The notes under the pieces: generated by a model
Seen by the model: the letters and a program-made list of their open reading frames with translations, nothing else
What the model was told of the DNA's origin: nothing
Database searches by the model: none
Shown here: piece by piece, positions 34,038 to 43,294 of the stretch
How the letters are laid out: each line of letters starts with the position of its first letter
How positions within the stretch are numbered: the stretch's first letter is position 1
Translations under genes and position numbers: made by a program
Assembly: GCA_022495995.1 (NCBI GenBank)
Contig: JAFEMH010001234.1
Span: 248,001-312,000, forward strand
DNA length: 64,000 bases
Direction: 5' to 3'
Source of the DNA: Adenophora triphylla var. japonica
Lineage: Eukaryota; Streptophyta; Magnoliopsida; Asterales; Campanulaceae

Positions 34038-34740
34038 GGTGGTGGGAAGGAGTTGTTAAAAATAATGAAGATCAATAACTCCTGATCGATCTGGTGGTCA
34101 GCAACAAAGCTGGTCAAGCTAGTATAACGAGCCGATCATAGGTAATAAGTCTAACCATGTTGTAGGTCGACTGAATTATTGAAACTGTAGTTACAGAACT
34201 ATCGTATCTCTGTTTTGACCTCGCGAAAGGCTACTGAAGTTAGTGTAGAGATTTTAGTTGTTGTTAACCCGATAGATGCAAAGAAGTCGCAAGCTTTGAC
34301 TAGTACCGCCGATAAAGCTCCGTATTGGATGCCACCGCCGATAAAGCTCCGCATGCAGCGATTGTTGTGAAGGCCAAGCTCATTTCTAAGACGGCCGAGG
34401 GGAAGACTAAGGAGGCCGGTGGCGCAGTTTTGATTTCGATTTGTAGAAATTTCTTTTGATTTGTTCATATTACTCCCTCTACATCTCTCTCTCTCGATTT
34501 GTTCATATTTCGATTTCGATTTTGATTTGTTCATTTTAACGTATTTTGTGTTTTATTTCGATTTGTACAAACTTTTGTTTGATTTGTGTTGGTTGTGGAT
34601 GGTGGTGGAGCAAAGTGAACTTTTGAAAAATGCAAGGATTGATTTGAATATAAAAAAAGTTTAGTGATTGTTTTGAGAATAAAAAATGTTAAGGGACTAA
34701 TTTGAGAATAAATAAAGTTGAGGGTTTGATTTGAGAATAA
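34038..34740. other. CACTA interior: 3' flank of captured gene and unidentified sequence
   Basis: The 3' flank of the captured gene runs to about 34306. Next comes a GC-richer stretch (34300-34420) with the duplicated phrase ACCGCCGATAAAGCTCCG, open on the plus strand for a short Lys/Ala-rich peptide, possibly another captured exon. TTCGATTT-rich sequence follows (34430-34580). No gene can be named. Confidence 0.4.
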
Positions 34741-34770
34741 ATATATATATATTTAAAAAAAAAAAATAAT

Positions 34771-34815
<45 letters not shown>
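34741..34815. repeat. TA dinucleotide repeat
   Basis: A long, nearly perfect TA run at about 34775-34812, next to an A-rich tract, between the captured-gene region and the right subterminal repeats of the CACTA element. Confidence 0.9.
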
Positions 34816-34820
<5 letters not shown>

Positions 34821-34824
34821 AAAT

Positions 34825-35400
34825 ATCAAATTAGCGACGGAAATATCCGTCGGTAAATTGATATATCAAAAATAAAAAATATTGAAAAAAGAAAATTTAA
34901 AAAAATCAATAAAATTGGGAAAATTTGGAATAAATTTTAGCGACGGAATGATCCGTCGATAATCCGTCACTAAATTGGTCCAAAAAATAAAACGACCGTT
35001 TAAATAGCGACGGAATGATTTGTCGATAATCCGTCACTAAAATGGTCCAAAAAAATAAAATGACCATTTAAATAACGACGGAATAATCCGTCGATAATCC
35101 GTCACGAAAATGGTCCAAAAAATAAAACGACCGTTTAAATAGCGACGGAATTTTCCGTCACTAATCTGTCGGCATAATGCTTTAAATTGGTCGTTTATTT
35201 CACCAAATTACCGACGGATTTTAAAACGTTAGTGACGGAAATTTCCGTCACTAAATCTGATTGAGAACCGTCAGTAATCCGTCGAAAAATTTAGTGACGC
35301 ACGTTTTAACAACGGATTTTTTACGTCTAAAATCCGTCACTAAATTGATTTAGTGACGGATTTTTGGCATTTAGTGACGAATTTTTCCGTCGGTAACTGC
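34825..35400. repeat. Right subterminal repeats of the CACTA element
   Basis: Many GCGACGGAA and TCCGTCA motifs in both orientations. Three tandem units of about 65 bp (GGTCCAAAAAATAAAACGACC plus GTTTAAATAGCGACGGAAT) lie at 34975-35150. These mirror the left end's motif set and support one CACTA element. Confidence 0.9.
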
Positions 35401-35416
35401 CGTTTTTCTTGTAGTG

Positions 35417-35976
35417 TTATCACAAGCTAACCGATGGAAGCTAGTTACGCAGCGGATAAAATATTACTGGTTTGACTCACACAAAGTGATCGATTAAGGA
35501 AAGGTAATTTCAAAGAAAGTAGGTTAAAATATCATGCAATATATATTCCAATAGAAAAGAAAAACAAGCAGTTAATAGGAATCAAAGGTTGTAACCGATT
35601 GATAGAATTCAATAGGTTACAAGGACAAGAAATAATGAGCAAACAAACAAACAAAAAAACACGCTTGTTTGAAGAGGTTCACAATGTTAAATAATTGCTA
35701 CGTCCTCTACCAAGTTTGGTCAAAACTTGGATTTGTGTAAAGTGCACTATTAATGATTCTATACTATTACAAATTGCAAGCCTTATGATTGAAAGCTGCC
35801 AAAAGTAAAGTGATCACTAATGGATCGTGCTACAAGATTGACCAAGTGTTTTCAAGAGATGTGTTCACAAATTGAACTGATTTCTCTTGGGTGTGTGGTG
35901 TGATCAATCAATGTGTTTCTGACATAGTCTTGTTGGGGAACACTTACAACAATTGATTGAGTGTGCACAATGTATG
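35417..35976 (-). mobile_element. 5' LTR of Sirevirus A, segment 2
   Basis: Continues the LTR after the CACTA element, beginning with the TTA duplication. No gene is seen. The outer end of the LTR is unclear: ACTTACAACA near 35951 could be its terminus, but the true border may have been lost in the junction with element E at about 35977. The 3' LTR of A is not in the window, so the end cannot be checked by comparison. Confidence 0.65.
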
Positions 35977-36308
35977 TCCTAAACAGTAATTTGTCTTTAT
36001 CCAGAAAATCAAAAATAACAATTAAAAATAATATTAAAAATTTTAATATTAATTTATAAGAATTCAGTTGCTCTGTTGGTTGCCAAGATTCGAGCTTTAT
36101 GACTACAAAAACCTGTGTCATGGGGGTATGCCATATGATTTTTGTCCGTCTCGAAAAGAGCTTCGATTTGATATGTGGTGTGTTCCATGGTTCATCCGGA
36201 ATCAAAAGTTATGCTCATTTTAGCGCGCACACACATAAATTTCACTAAAAGCTCTATTTTTTCAATAAACACCTTTATCTTTCATCTTTTACCACACAAG
36301 TTCCAACA
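35977..36308 (-). mobile_element. Truncated 3' LTR of element E
   Basis: 332 bp matching 41351-41698 (CTAAACAGTAATTTG to AGTTCCAACA). On the minus strand it starts TGTTGGAACTTGTG, but it lacks the part containing the TATA box and R region present in the right LTR. The break at about 35977 joins Sirevirus A sequence. Confidence 0.8.
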
Positions 36309-36320
36309 ATACCCCACATT
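36309..36320 (-). other. Polypurine tract of element E
   Basis: Minus-strand AATGTGGGGTAT immediately before the LTR start TGTTGGAAC. A second AATGTGGGGTAT is about 33 bp upstream (36342-36353). Confidence 0.75.
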
Positions 36321-36353
36321 TTCTATTCAAACTCTAACAATACCCCACATTTG

Positions 36354-36912
36354 AATAGAAAATAAGATAATAAAAGAAACTTATTTTTCTATCTCTAAGA
36401 AAACTAAATATGATATGCATCAGAAAAGGTGTCTTATGGACTTGAACCTTTCGTAGTGAGTATTTATCGTACTTACTTTGTGGATAGTGACTATTAGTCT
36501 TGAACTAGCCACATTTTTGTAGTAACTCGAGACAATAAATATCACACATATCATATTAATACATTTTTCTATTCTTACGGTTGTGTTCATTTCGGTCTTG
36601 AACAAATCCTTTCTTCATGAGAATTTTAGAAAACTTAGCCATCTCAGTTTTCAAAGATGCGACATCACATCAATCTCGTATAGGTAATGCTAATCAAGAA
36701 TAGTCCGTGCTATTCCACCTTAAAGCTACTAGCATTATTAAGAATATTTTATTCAGCCCTTAAACATCAACGGACAACACACCTTAATTTCACCATAGGA
36801 ATGAGCATATGTGTGTTATATGCTCCTTGAGTCTTCCTCAATTAGTTTGCCTATTGAACCTAAACCATGGGATCTCCAATGTTGCTAGGTTAGGTTGCCA
36901 CCAAGTAATGAC
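36354..36912. other. 3' untranslated region of element E
   Basis: Non-coding sequence between the RNase H stop (36913) and the polypurine tract. No repeat or gene is supported. Confidence 0.6.
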
Positions 36913-38862
36913 TCATTGTATTGGCTTTAAGCCCATTCCCCTCGATGTAAATACTACTTGCTCTCTGTTAAGGCCTTTTGTCAAAGGATCTGCTATATTT
37001 TCCTTTGACTTTACATAATCAATGGAAATTATTCCATTCTTTAGCAAGTCTCGTATTGTTTTGTGACGACGCCTTATATGCCTTGATTTTCCATTGTATA
37101 TTTGGTTCTTTGCTCTCGTAAGAGCAGCCATACTATCACAATGTATGCAAATGGCTGTAACAGGCTTAGTCCACAATGGAATACCCTCTAGGAAATTTTT
37201 GAGCCATTCCGCTTCTTCAGCGGCTTTATCTAAGGCTACAAATTCTGCTTCCATAGTCGATCGTGTATTCACAGTTTGCTTAGATGATTTCCAAGATACT
37301 GCTGCACCTCCAAGTGTAAACACATAACCACTTGTAGATTTACTTTCTGAATTATTGGAAATCCAATTTGCATCACAATATCCTTCCAAAACAGGAGGAT
37401 ACTTTGTATAATGCAATCCATAGTTCATTGTATGTTTCAGATATCGCAGCACTCTTACTAGTGCAAACCAATGATCTTGTCCAGGATTATGCGAGTATCG
37501 GCTAAGCCTACTCACACTATATGCTAAATCCGATCTTGTACAGTTCATTATATACATCAAGCTTCCAAGAACTTGAGTATATTTTAACTGAGACACACTT
37601 TCTCCTTGATTCTTCTTAAGTTGGCTAGAAGGATCAAATGGAGTAACAATCGGTCTATCATCATAATGTCCAAATTTTCTTAGGACTTTCTCAACATAAT
37701 GAGATTGAGTAAGTATGTATCCATCTGAATTCCTTTGAATTCTAATACCAAGAATTACATCTGCTACTCCCATATCTTTCATGTCAAATGAGGAGTGTAA
37801 CATTTTCTTGGTTTGGTTAATTACATCTTTACTTGTTCCCATTATTAGCATATCATCCACATATAAACATATAATGACATATCCATGATTATATTGTTTA
37901 ATATAAACACATTTATCACATTCATTTATATGGAAACCATTTGATAAAAGTGTATTATCAAATTTTTCGTGCCATTATTTTGGAGCTTGTTTAAGGCCGT
38001 AAAGTGATTTAATCAATTTACACACCTTATTTTCTTGACCTTTAACTACAAAACCTTCAGGTTGGTGCATATAAATTTCTTCATCTAATTCACCATTTAA
38101 GAATGCAGTTTTCACATCCATTTGGTGTATTTCCAAATTGTGAACAGCTGCCATAGCAATTAACGTTCTTATGGACGTAATTATAGTAACCGGTGAATAA
38201 GTATCAAAGAAATCAACTCCTTCCTTTTGTCGATACCCTTTTGCTACTATTCGAGCCTTATATTTTTCAATGGTACCATCAGGTCTTAACTTTTTCTTAA
38301 AAATCCATTTATGGCCTATTGGTTTATGTCCAGGAGGTAAATCAACCAATTTCCATGTATTATTTTGTAAAATGGATTCTATTTCACTTTGAACAGCCTC
38401 TTTCCAATAAGGTGCTTCAGATGATTCCATAGCAGCCTTATATGTTTGAGGTTCATCTTCTATAGAAAAAGTCATATAATCAAGTCCAAAATCTTTGGCT
38501 ATTCTTCTACGTTTACTCCGTCTCGGTTCAATATTTTCTTCTTGAACCGTAGAAGAATCGTTTCCTTTCACTTCACATTGAGATAATGTATCGTTATACA
38601 TTCTTTTCCTTGTATAATTTTCTTTATCTATATAAGGAAAAATATTCTCAAAGAATTCTGCCTCTGCAGATTCTATGATTGAGTTTTTGTGCATATTTTC
38701 CACCTTAGACTCATAAACCAGAAACTTAGATGCTGCACTATTCTCAGCAGGGCGAAGATATATGCAATCTATAGTTTTTGGTCCAAGTTTAGTCCTTTTT
38801 GGTAAAGGAATCTGAACTTTGGCTAGATAACCCCACACTTTCATCCTTTTAAAAGTAGGCAT
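36913..38862 (-). pseudogene. Reverse transcriptase-RNase H of element E (one stop)
   Basis: From 38862: the integrase C-terminal region (MKVWGYLAKVQIPLPKRTK), linker, then RT with WKLVDLPPGHKPIGHKWIFK, KARIVAKGYRQKEG, QMDVKTAFLNGELDEEIYM and LYGLKQAPK. An in-frame TAA at 37972-37974 stands where CAA (Gln) is expected before WHEKFD. The same frame continues through YVDDMLIMG to RNase H ([43 protein letters not shown]) and ends at 36913. A single substitution is the only break in this 1.95-kb stretch. Confidence 0.9.
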
Positions 38863-39632
38863 TTTACTTTAAACAATTCATAAGGAGAATGTTTACTTTT
38901 CTTATAAGGAATCCTATTCAGTATCATATTTGTTGTGATACAAGCATCTCCCCATAAACTATGTGGTGCCCCTGAAGTGATTAACATTGCATTTATCATA
39001 TTTTTCAACGTTCTATTCTTTCTTTCAGCAACTCCATTTTGTTGTGGAGTATATGGGGCTGTTGTCTCATGCACAATTCCATGAGTTGTACAAAATTCTG
39101 CAAGGTCTTTGGATTCATATTCTCCTCCTCTATCCGACCTTAGAGTTTTAATTCTATTTTCACGTTGATTCTCAACTTCAGCTTTATATTTCTTAAACAT
39201 ATTTAAAGCCTCATCTTTAGTATATATTAAATATACATAATAGAATTTTGTGCAGTCATCAATAAATGATATGTAATAGTTCTTTCCTTCACGTGTAGGT
39301 GTTGCTTTGTAATCACATAAATCACTATGAATTAATCCAAGTAAACTATTGGATTTTTCAATAGATTTATGAGGATGACTAGCAAACTTAGATTCTACAC
39401 AAATCTCACACTTTGATAATTTGTTCGTTGAACATTTAGGTAACATGCCTAAATTTATCATTCTTTTCAAAGAACGGAAATTAACATGTCCTAATCTGGA
39501 ATGCCATAAAGTAGAGGACTCAACCATGTACATAGAATCTGCTTTATTATTAATAATAGATCCACCGTCATTCGCGGTTACAACACTTAGCTTGAAGAGG
39601 CCTTCATAAAGGTAACCCTTCCCAACATACAT
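38841..39632 (-). pseudogene. Integrase of element E (frameshifted at both ends)
   Basis: The HHCC region (LWHSRLGHVNFRSLKRM ... KCEICVESKF) is followed by the catalytic core with D (IHSDLCDYK), D (LRSDRGGEYE) and E (VAERKNRTL), plus PYTPQQNG. All catalytic residues are present. The frame differs from gag-protease upstream (overlap at about 39590-39632) and from RT downstream (about 38841-38862), so two frameshifts separate it. Integrase inserts the cDNA into the genome; here it could not be made from one polyprotein. Confidence 0.9.
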
Positions 39633-40879
39633 CCCACCCTTGGTGAGAACAAAAACTTGTCAGATTCAAAAACAAGTTTGAATCCCTTATTACTAAGTAC
39701 AGGACCAGAAACCAAGTTCTTACAAATACTAGGTACATGCAACACATTACTAAGTACAAGTTCCTTTCCGAAAGTGAGTTTCAGATTCACCTTCCCCTTT
39801 CCCTCCACTTTTGCAGTAGCAGCATTCCCCATGAACAGAGATTCACCATCTTTGATTGGCTGGTAGGAAGAGAACTTCTCCTTTGAAGAGCAGATATGTT
39901 GGGTAGCCCTCGTATCCACCCACCAATCAACAGTATTTGCCACCAGATTGGCTTCAATCACCCTAATAAAGGTGTTCTCAGAATCAGCAAGGTTGGCCTG
40001 ATTTGAATTTCCAGATCCAGATCCGCCTCCTCCTCCACCATGAGTTTTCCTGTGGCGGCAATCCTTTGCTTTGTGCCCTGGTTTCCCACACACCCAAAGA
40101 ACTTCCGGAGGCTTTTGGAAGCCATTAAATTTACGTAGGGTGAGAGGGTTCTTCCCAAAGACCTTTGCCTTTGCCTTTATATTTCGGAACTTGGAGTTTG
40201 AACCACCAACCATGTTTGCAACAGGCTCCAAAGACACAAAGACGGCCTTTTCATTCTTTCGGTTGTCCTCTTCGATTCGAAGTTTCAGAACCAATTGCTC
40301 AAAATCCATGTTCTCAGTTAGATGTCTTAAATAAATTTTAAAATCTTTCCATGATGGTGGTAATTTTTCAATCACAGCACCAACAAGGAAATTGGGGTTA
40401 AGACCCATACCTTCAACATCTAACTCGTGAACAATCACTTGCAGTTCTTCAACTTGCTTGACAACAGGCTTTGCATCGCTCATCTTGAAGTTAAGAAATT
40501 TGCCTACAACAAACTTTTTGGAACAAGCAACTTCAGTTTTGTACTTCTTGTCTAATGACTCCCACAATTCCCTTGCTGTTGCAATTTTGGAATAAATATC
40601 ATAAAGGGAATCATCGAGAGCATTGAGAATATAATTTCTGCAATTATATTCATTGCTGTTCCAGGCCTCAATTTCTTTCTGCCTCTCGGCCTTCTGAGCA
40701 TTTGATGGAGCACTGCTCCCTTCTCCTTCTGGCAATGCCTGGGGAGCCTCTATGGTCAGTACATTCGCCACATGCAACGTTGTCAGATAGAACAACATCT
40801 TCTGTTGCCAACGTTTAAAGTCCGAACCCTTAAATTTTTCGGGTTTTTCCGCATGACTTTTCACAATAGATTGATCCAT
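39587..40879 (-). pseudogene. Gag-protease of element E (key residues lost)
   Basis: 430 codons from ATG 40879 ([16 protein letters not shown]). Copia gag features: [35 protein letters not shown]-type capsid helices and [14 protein letters not shown]. The zinc knuckle reads [14 protein letters not shown], so the first Cys is missing. The protease motif reads DTRATQHIC where DSGATQHIC-like is usual, so the catalytic DSG is altered. A Gly-rich spacer ([10 protein letters not shown]) lies between them. The frame ends soon after the protease. Confidence 0.88.
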
Positions 40880-41698
40880 ATCTCTGTAATAAAACAGAGT
40901 AATTTTGTCTTAGATTGTTAGGACCAATCTACTATTATATAAATAATAATAATAATAATAACAAAATTAGTAATTTAAATCAAAATCAGACTACAAATTC
41001 AATTAAAAACCTGTAGAACGTTGCAAACTGTATGAAGAGAGGCTTGCCTTTACCAGTGTCCTAAGACAGAATTACGTCCCCGCCTGTGCTGCAGATTCGG
41101 ACGTCTATCTAGAGGATACAACTCTTCGGAACAAGTTCTTGCACAAGAACTTGTCCCTGGCGAATGTCTGAATGCTTTCTTAAGAAATAGAAGGAAGGAA
41201 GAAGATGAAGAATGTTCAATGTTTTGAACACAATCTGAACCATTGTTTATATAGGAAGGTTTATTCAAATTTGACCAATCACAACTCTTAAAATTTGATT
41301 TTCAAATGACACGTCTTTTCAGACAATAACTGTTATGGCAGTTAAAAACTGTCTAAACAGTAATTTGTCTTTATCCAGAAAATCAAAAATAACAATTATA
41401 AATAATATTAAAAATTTTAATATTAATTTATAAGAATTCAGTTGCTCTGTTGGTTGCCAAGCTCTTGGTTGCCAAGATTCGAGCTTTATGACTACAAAAA
41501 ACCTGTGCCATGGGGCTATGCCATATGACTTTTGTCCGTCTCGAAAAGAGCTTCAATTTGATATGCGGTGCGTTCCGTGGTTCATCCGGAATCAAAAGTT
41601 ATGCTCATTTTAGCGTGCACACACATAAATTTCACTAGAAGCTCTATTTTTTCAATAAACACCTTTATCTTTCATCTTTTACCACACAAGTTCCAACA
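40880..41698 (-). mobile_element. 5' LTR and leader of element E
   Basis: The right LTR ends (plus strand) AGTTCCAACA at 41698. It contains the part shared with the 3' LTR (41351-41698), then a minus-strand TATATAAA (41253-41246) and R/U5-like sequence. The inner border lies somewhere at about 40900-40960. I could not find a clear tRNA primer site there, and an AAT triplet run (40946-40963) is close by. Confidence 0.7.
41246..41253 (-). promoter_or_regulatory. TATA box of element E LTR
   Basis: Minus-strand TATATAAA in the context CCTATATAAACAATGG, upstream of the gag leader. Inferred from position and composition. Confidence 0.6.
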
Positions 41699-42271
41699 TA
41701 TATAACGTTTCTAATTCTTCATATTTCATATATGGTAATGGTGGAATTTATGATGTATTGGTTGTACAGAGGGTTGCATGAAATCAAGCCATTATACAAG
41801 CATATTCATTCTGTTCATCATGTGTTTAACAAGGACTCAATCTCTCCATTCTCAGGCATGTTATCTCCTTCATTTCTTTCTCTCTTTTTTTTTTCCAATG
41901 ATAGATTTAGTTATATATTCATGTAAAACAAAATAAATTCCCAAAGGGGTTAATTTAAAGTTCAAAATTTTTAAATTTCAAAATGATGAGAGATTTTGAT
42001 TTTCAAGGATAACCCCTACTCTATTACCAATATTATACTATTCCTTATTTCCCTTGTTCTCAATTTTGATGCAGTTTATTATGGGACGGGGGAGTGTTCA
42101 TTTTGGGATTAACAATGATGTGCTGAATATTAATCAAATTTCATTATTTTTCTAAAAACAGGTTTTGTACTTCATCCTGTGGAAGGAATGCTGATAGTGA
42201 TGCCGAACGTAATAGCAATAGTGATAGTACCCACACACTTCACAACTCATCACATCGATCCTTATGCTTGA
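41699..42271 (+). pseudogene. Sterol C5-desaturase-like gene remnant (two partial exons)
   Basis: Exon part 1 (41699-41855) encodes VMVEFMMYWLYRGLHEIKP, LYKHIHSVHHVFNK and SISPFSG. Exon part 2 (42162-42268) continues in frame with FVLHPVEGMLIVMPN and HFTTHH. This matches the fatty-acid hydroxylase superfamily pattern of plant delta-7-sterol C5(6)-desaturases, membrane enzymes of sterol synthesis in the ER. The HX2HH box is kept (HSVHH), but the first His of the HX3H box is Tyr (YRGLH). The intron (41856-42161, 306 nt) has a GC donor (CAG-GCATGT) and an AG acceptor. The 5' part is missing at the border with element E, and the 3' part at LTR F, whose first bases supply a TGA stop in frame. A decayed host gene copy. 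Confidence 0.75.
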
Positions 42272-42754
42272 TGCGATCGTATAAAATGGATTGGGCCCAA
42301 GTATTAGGGATTAGGCCCGCTAGCTAGTCATGGGCCGAGCCCATTGGACTTGGGCCATCCAAGAGAATTATGGCAGCGAAGCGACACTTTATTCTTAGGC
42401 GACATGGGCGTAAATGAGGCAACGGTAATAAGGCGCGTGAGAGTATAGCCACGAACGCAATAGGGTCATGCGAGAAACATGGCGGAATGGCTGCAGTTCA
42501 TCATGGTCGTGTGTATGAAGGGAACCCCCTCCACGTGGAACATCGGGCTTGAGGCGACATTTAGAATGTCGCCCTCTTTCCTTTGGTTGTCGCTAATGCG
42601 ACATGGGCACTTAGGCATTCCTGGGGCCTAGTCCCGGTTGGCGCCTGCGCCTCTAACCCTAGCCGCTTGTGATGGGTGATTGATGTGACAAGGTGAATAG
42701 TGAAAACCCACTAACTTGAGGTTGGTTGGGAACCCTACTTGGATGATTGACAAG

Positions 42755-42812
42755 TGTCCCCCCCATGTGCCTTGACAAGTGTCCCCCCCCATGTGCAAGG
42801 CACATGGGGGGC
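42755..42812. repeat. CCCCCCATGTGC...GCACATGGGGGG hairpin in LTR F
   Basis: TGTCCCCCCCATGTGC occurs twice in a row (42755 and 42779), followed by its inverse CAAGGCACATGGGGGG. Either direct copy can pair with the inverse into a stem of 12 or more GC-rich base pairs, ending only about 8 bp before the TATA box. Confidence 0.85.
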
Positions 42813-42819
42813 TTGGGAG

Positions 42820-42827
42820 TATAAAAG
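42820..42827 (+). promoter_or_regulatory. TATA box of element F LTR
   Basis: TATAAAAG in the context GGGAG-TATAAAAG-GATG, about 250 bp before the LTR end. A typical plant core promoter position for an LTR. Confidence 0.65.
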
Positions 42828-43073
42828 GATGAATAGTGTCATTTGCATGGGTATGTCTTTCTCTCTACTATCTCTCTCTAGGGTTTCCATTGATATTGTG
42901 ATTACCTTGTTCATCTAACCTCATTCTCACGCCGGAGGGGGTTCGCCGGAGTCACCCCCGGCCTAGTTTACGGGTGTTTTCGTGTGTAGACGATCAATCA
43001 AGCGGAGGAGGCAGCCGGAGTATCTTGTTCACGTCATTTTCCTGTGCAACCAATTTTCTATGGTAGCATCAGT

Positions 43074-43091
43074 TGGTTCCGTTGCCGGGAC
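43074..43091 (+). other. Primer binding site of element F
   Basis: TGGTTCCGTTGCCGGGAC, five bases after the LTR end. It resembles the aspartate-tRNA-type site (TGGCGCCGTTGCCGGGG) of several plant gypsy elements but differs at a few positions, so tRNA identity is uncertain. Confidence 0.7.
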
Positions 43092-43294
43092 ATGAAATCT
43101 TTTCCTTTGTTTGGTTGATTCAAGTTTGTTATTGGCTGAAGACTCGCCATCAGTTTCCTGTTGCCTAGGCTTGTGTTCTTGGGGTTCCGTGTCTAGGAGG
43201 GTGAACCCAGAAAGTGTGTTTCAAGGCAGTTGTTTTGGGTGGATTCATTTTTATTTCAGTTCGTGGTTGTTTGTGAACCCAGAAAATTGCCAGA
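43092..43294 (+). other. Leader of element F
   Basis: Non-coding leader between the primer site and gag. The small open frame 43111-43356 has no supporting domain and overlaps gag. Confidence 0.5.

Larger units (their letters stand above)
28262..35416. mobile_element. Non-autonomous CACTA (En/Spm) DNA transposon
   Basis: Starts CACTACAAGAAAA and ends with its inverse TTTTTCTTGTAGTG, flanked by a perfect 3-bp duplication TTA (28259-28261, 35417-35419). Both ends carry many subterminal copies of GACGGA-type motifs in both orientations, the presumed transposase binding sites. There is no transposase (TNP2/TNPD-like) reading frame in 7,155 bp. The interior holds tandem repeats, a TATACCC inverted structure, captured host gene fragments and a Stowaway-type MITE. 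Orientation is undefined. It inserted into the 5' LTR of Sirevirus A. Confidence 0.95.
5516..35976 (-). mobile_element. Sirevirus A, old host element of nested insertions
   Basis: An envelope-bearing Ty1/copia element on the minus strand, reconstructed from its pieces: LTR (28155-28261 and 35417-35976), primer site, gag, pol, spacer (21443-22120 and 10392-10681) and envelope-like gene (9533-10391 and 5516-8045). It is interrupted by CACTA, Sirevirus B and solo LTR S2. Its 3' end is replaced in the window by LTR G. Shared CCGGTTGA-rich codon usage across gag, spacer and envelope-like parts supports a single origin. Confidence 0.8.
35977..41698 (-). mobile_element. Ty1/copia element E (degenerate)
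   Basis: Minus strand: leader and 5' LTR at 40880-41698, gag-protease at 40879-39587, integrase at 39632-38841, RT-RNase H at 38862-36913, polypurine tract at 36309, and a shortened 3' LTR at 35977-36308. Domain order protease, integrase, RT, RNase H defines copia. It is a different lineage from A and B: there is no second zinc knuckle, no envelope-like gene, and a compact gag. The left flank is Sirevirus A and the right flank is a host desaturase exon. With the left LTR truncated, this implies a deletion at the left border. Confidence 0.88.
42269..43068 (+). mobile_element. 5' LTR of element F
   Basis: About 800 bp, from TGATGCGATCG, at the point where the desaturase homology stops, to CTATGGTAGCA before the primer site. 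It holds GGGCCCAAG/GGGCC-rich sequence, two CATTTAGAATGTCGCC-type inverted GGCGACA motifs (42553-42573), a large CCCCCCATGTGC hairpin (42755-42812) and a TATA box. The start is inferred, because the partner LTR is outside the window. Confidence 0.75.

Noticed and set aside
41351..41698. Full LTR of E taken as only the 348-bp shared part
   Set aside because: The adjacent sequence in the right copy contains a TATATAAA box and R/U5-like leader, so the LTR is longer and the left copy is truncated. This stays an inference.
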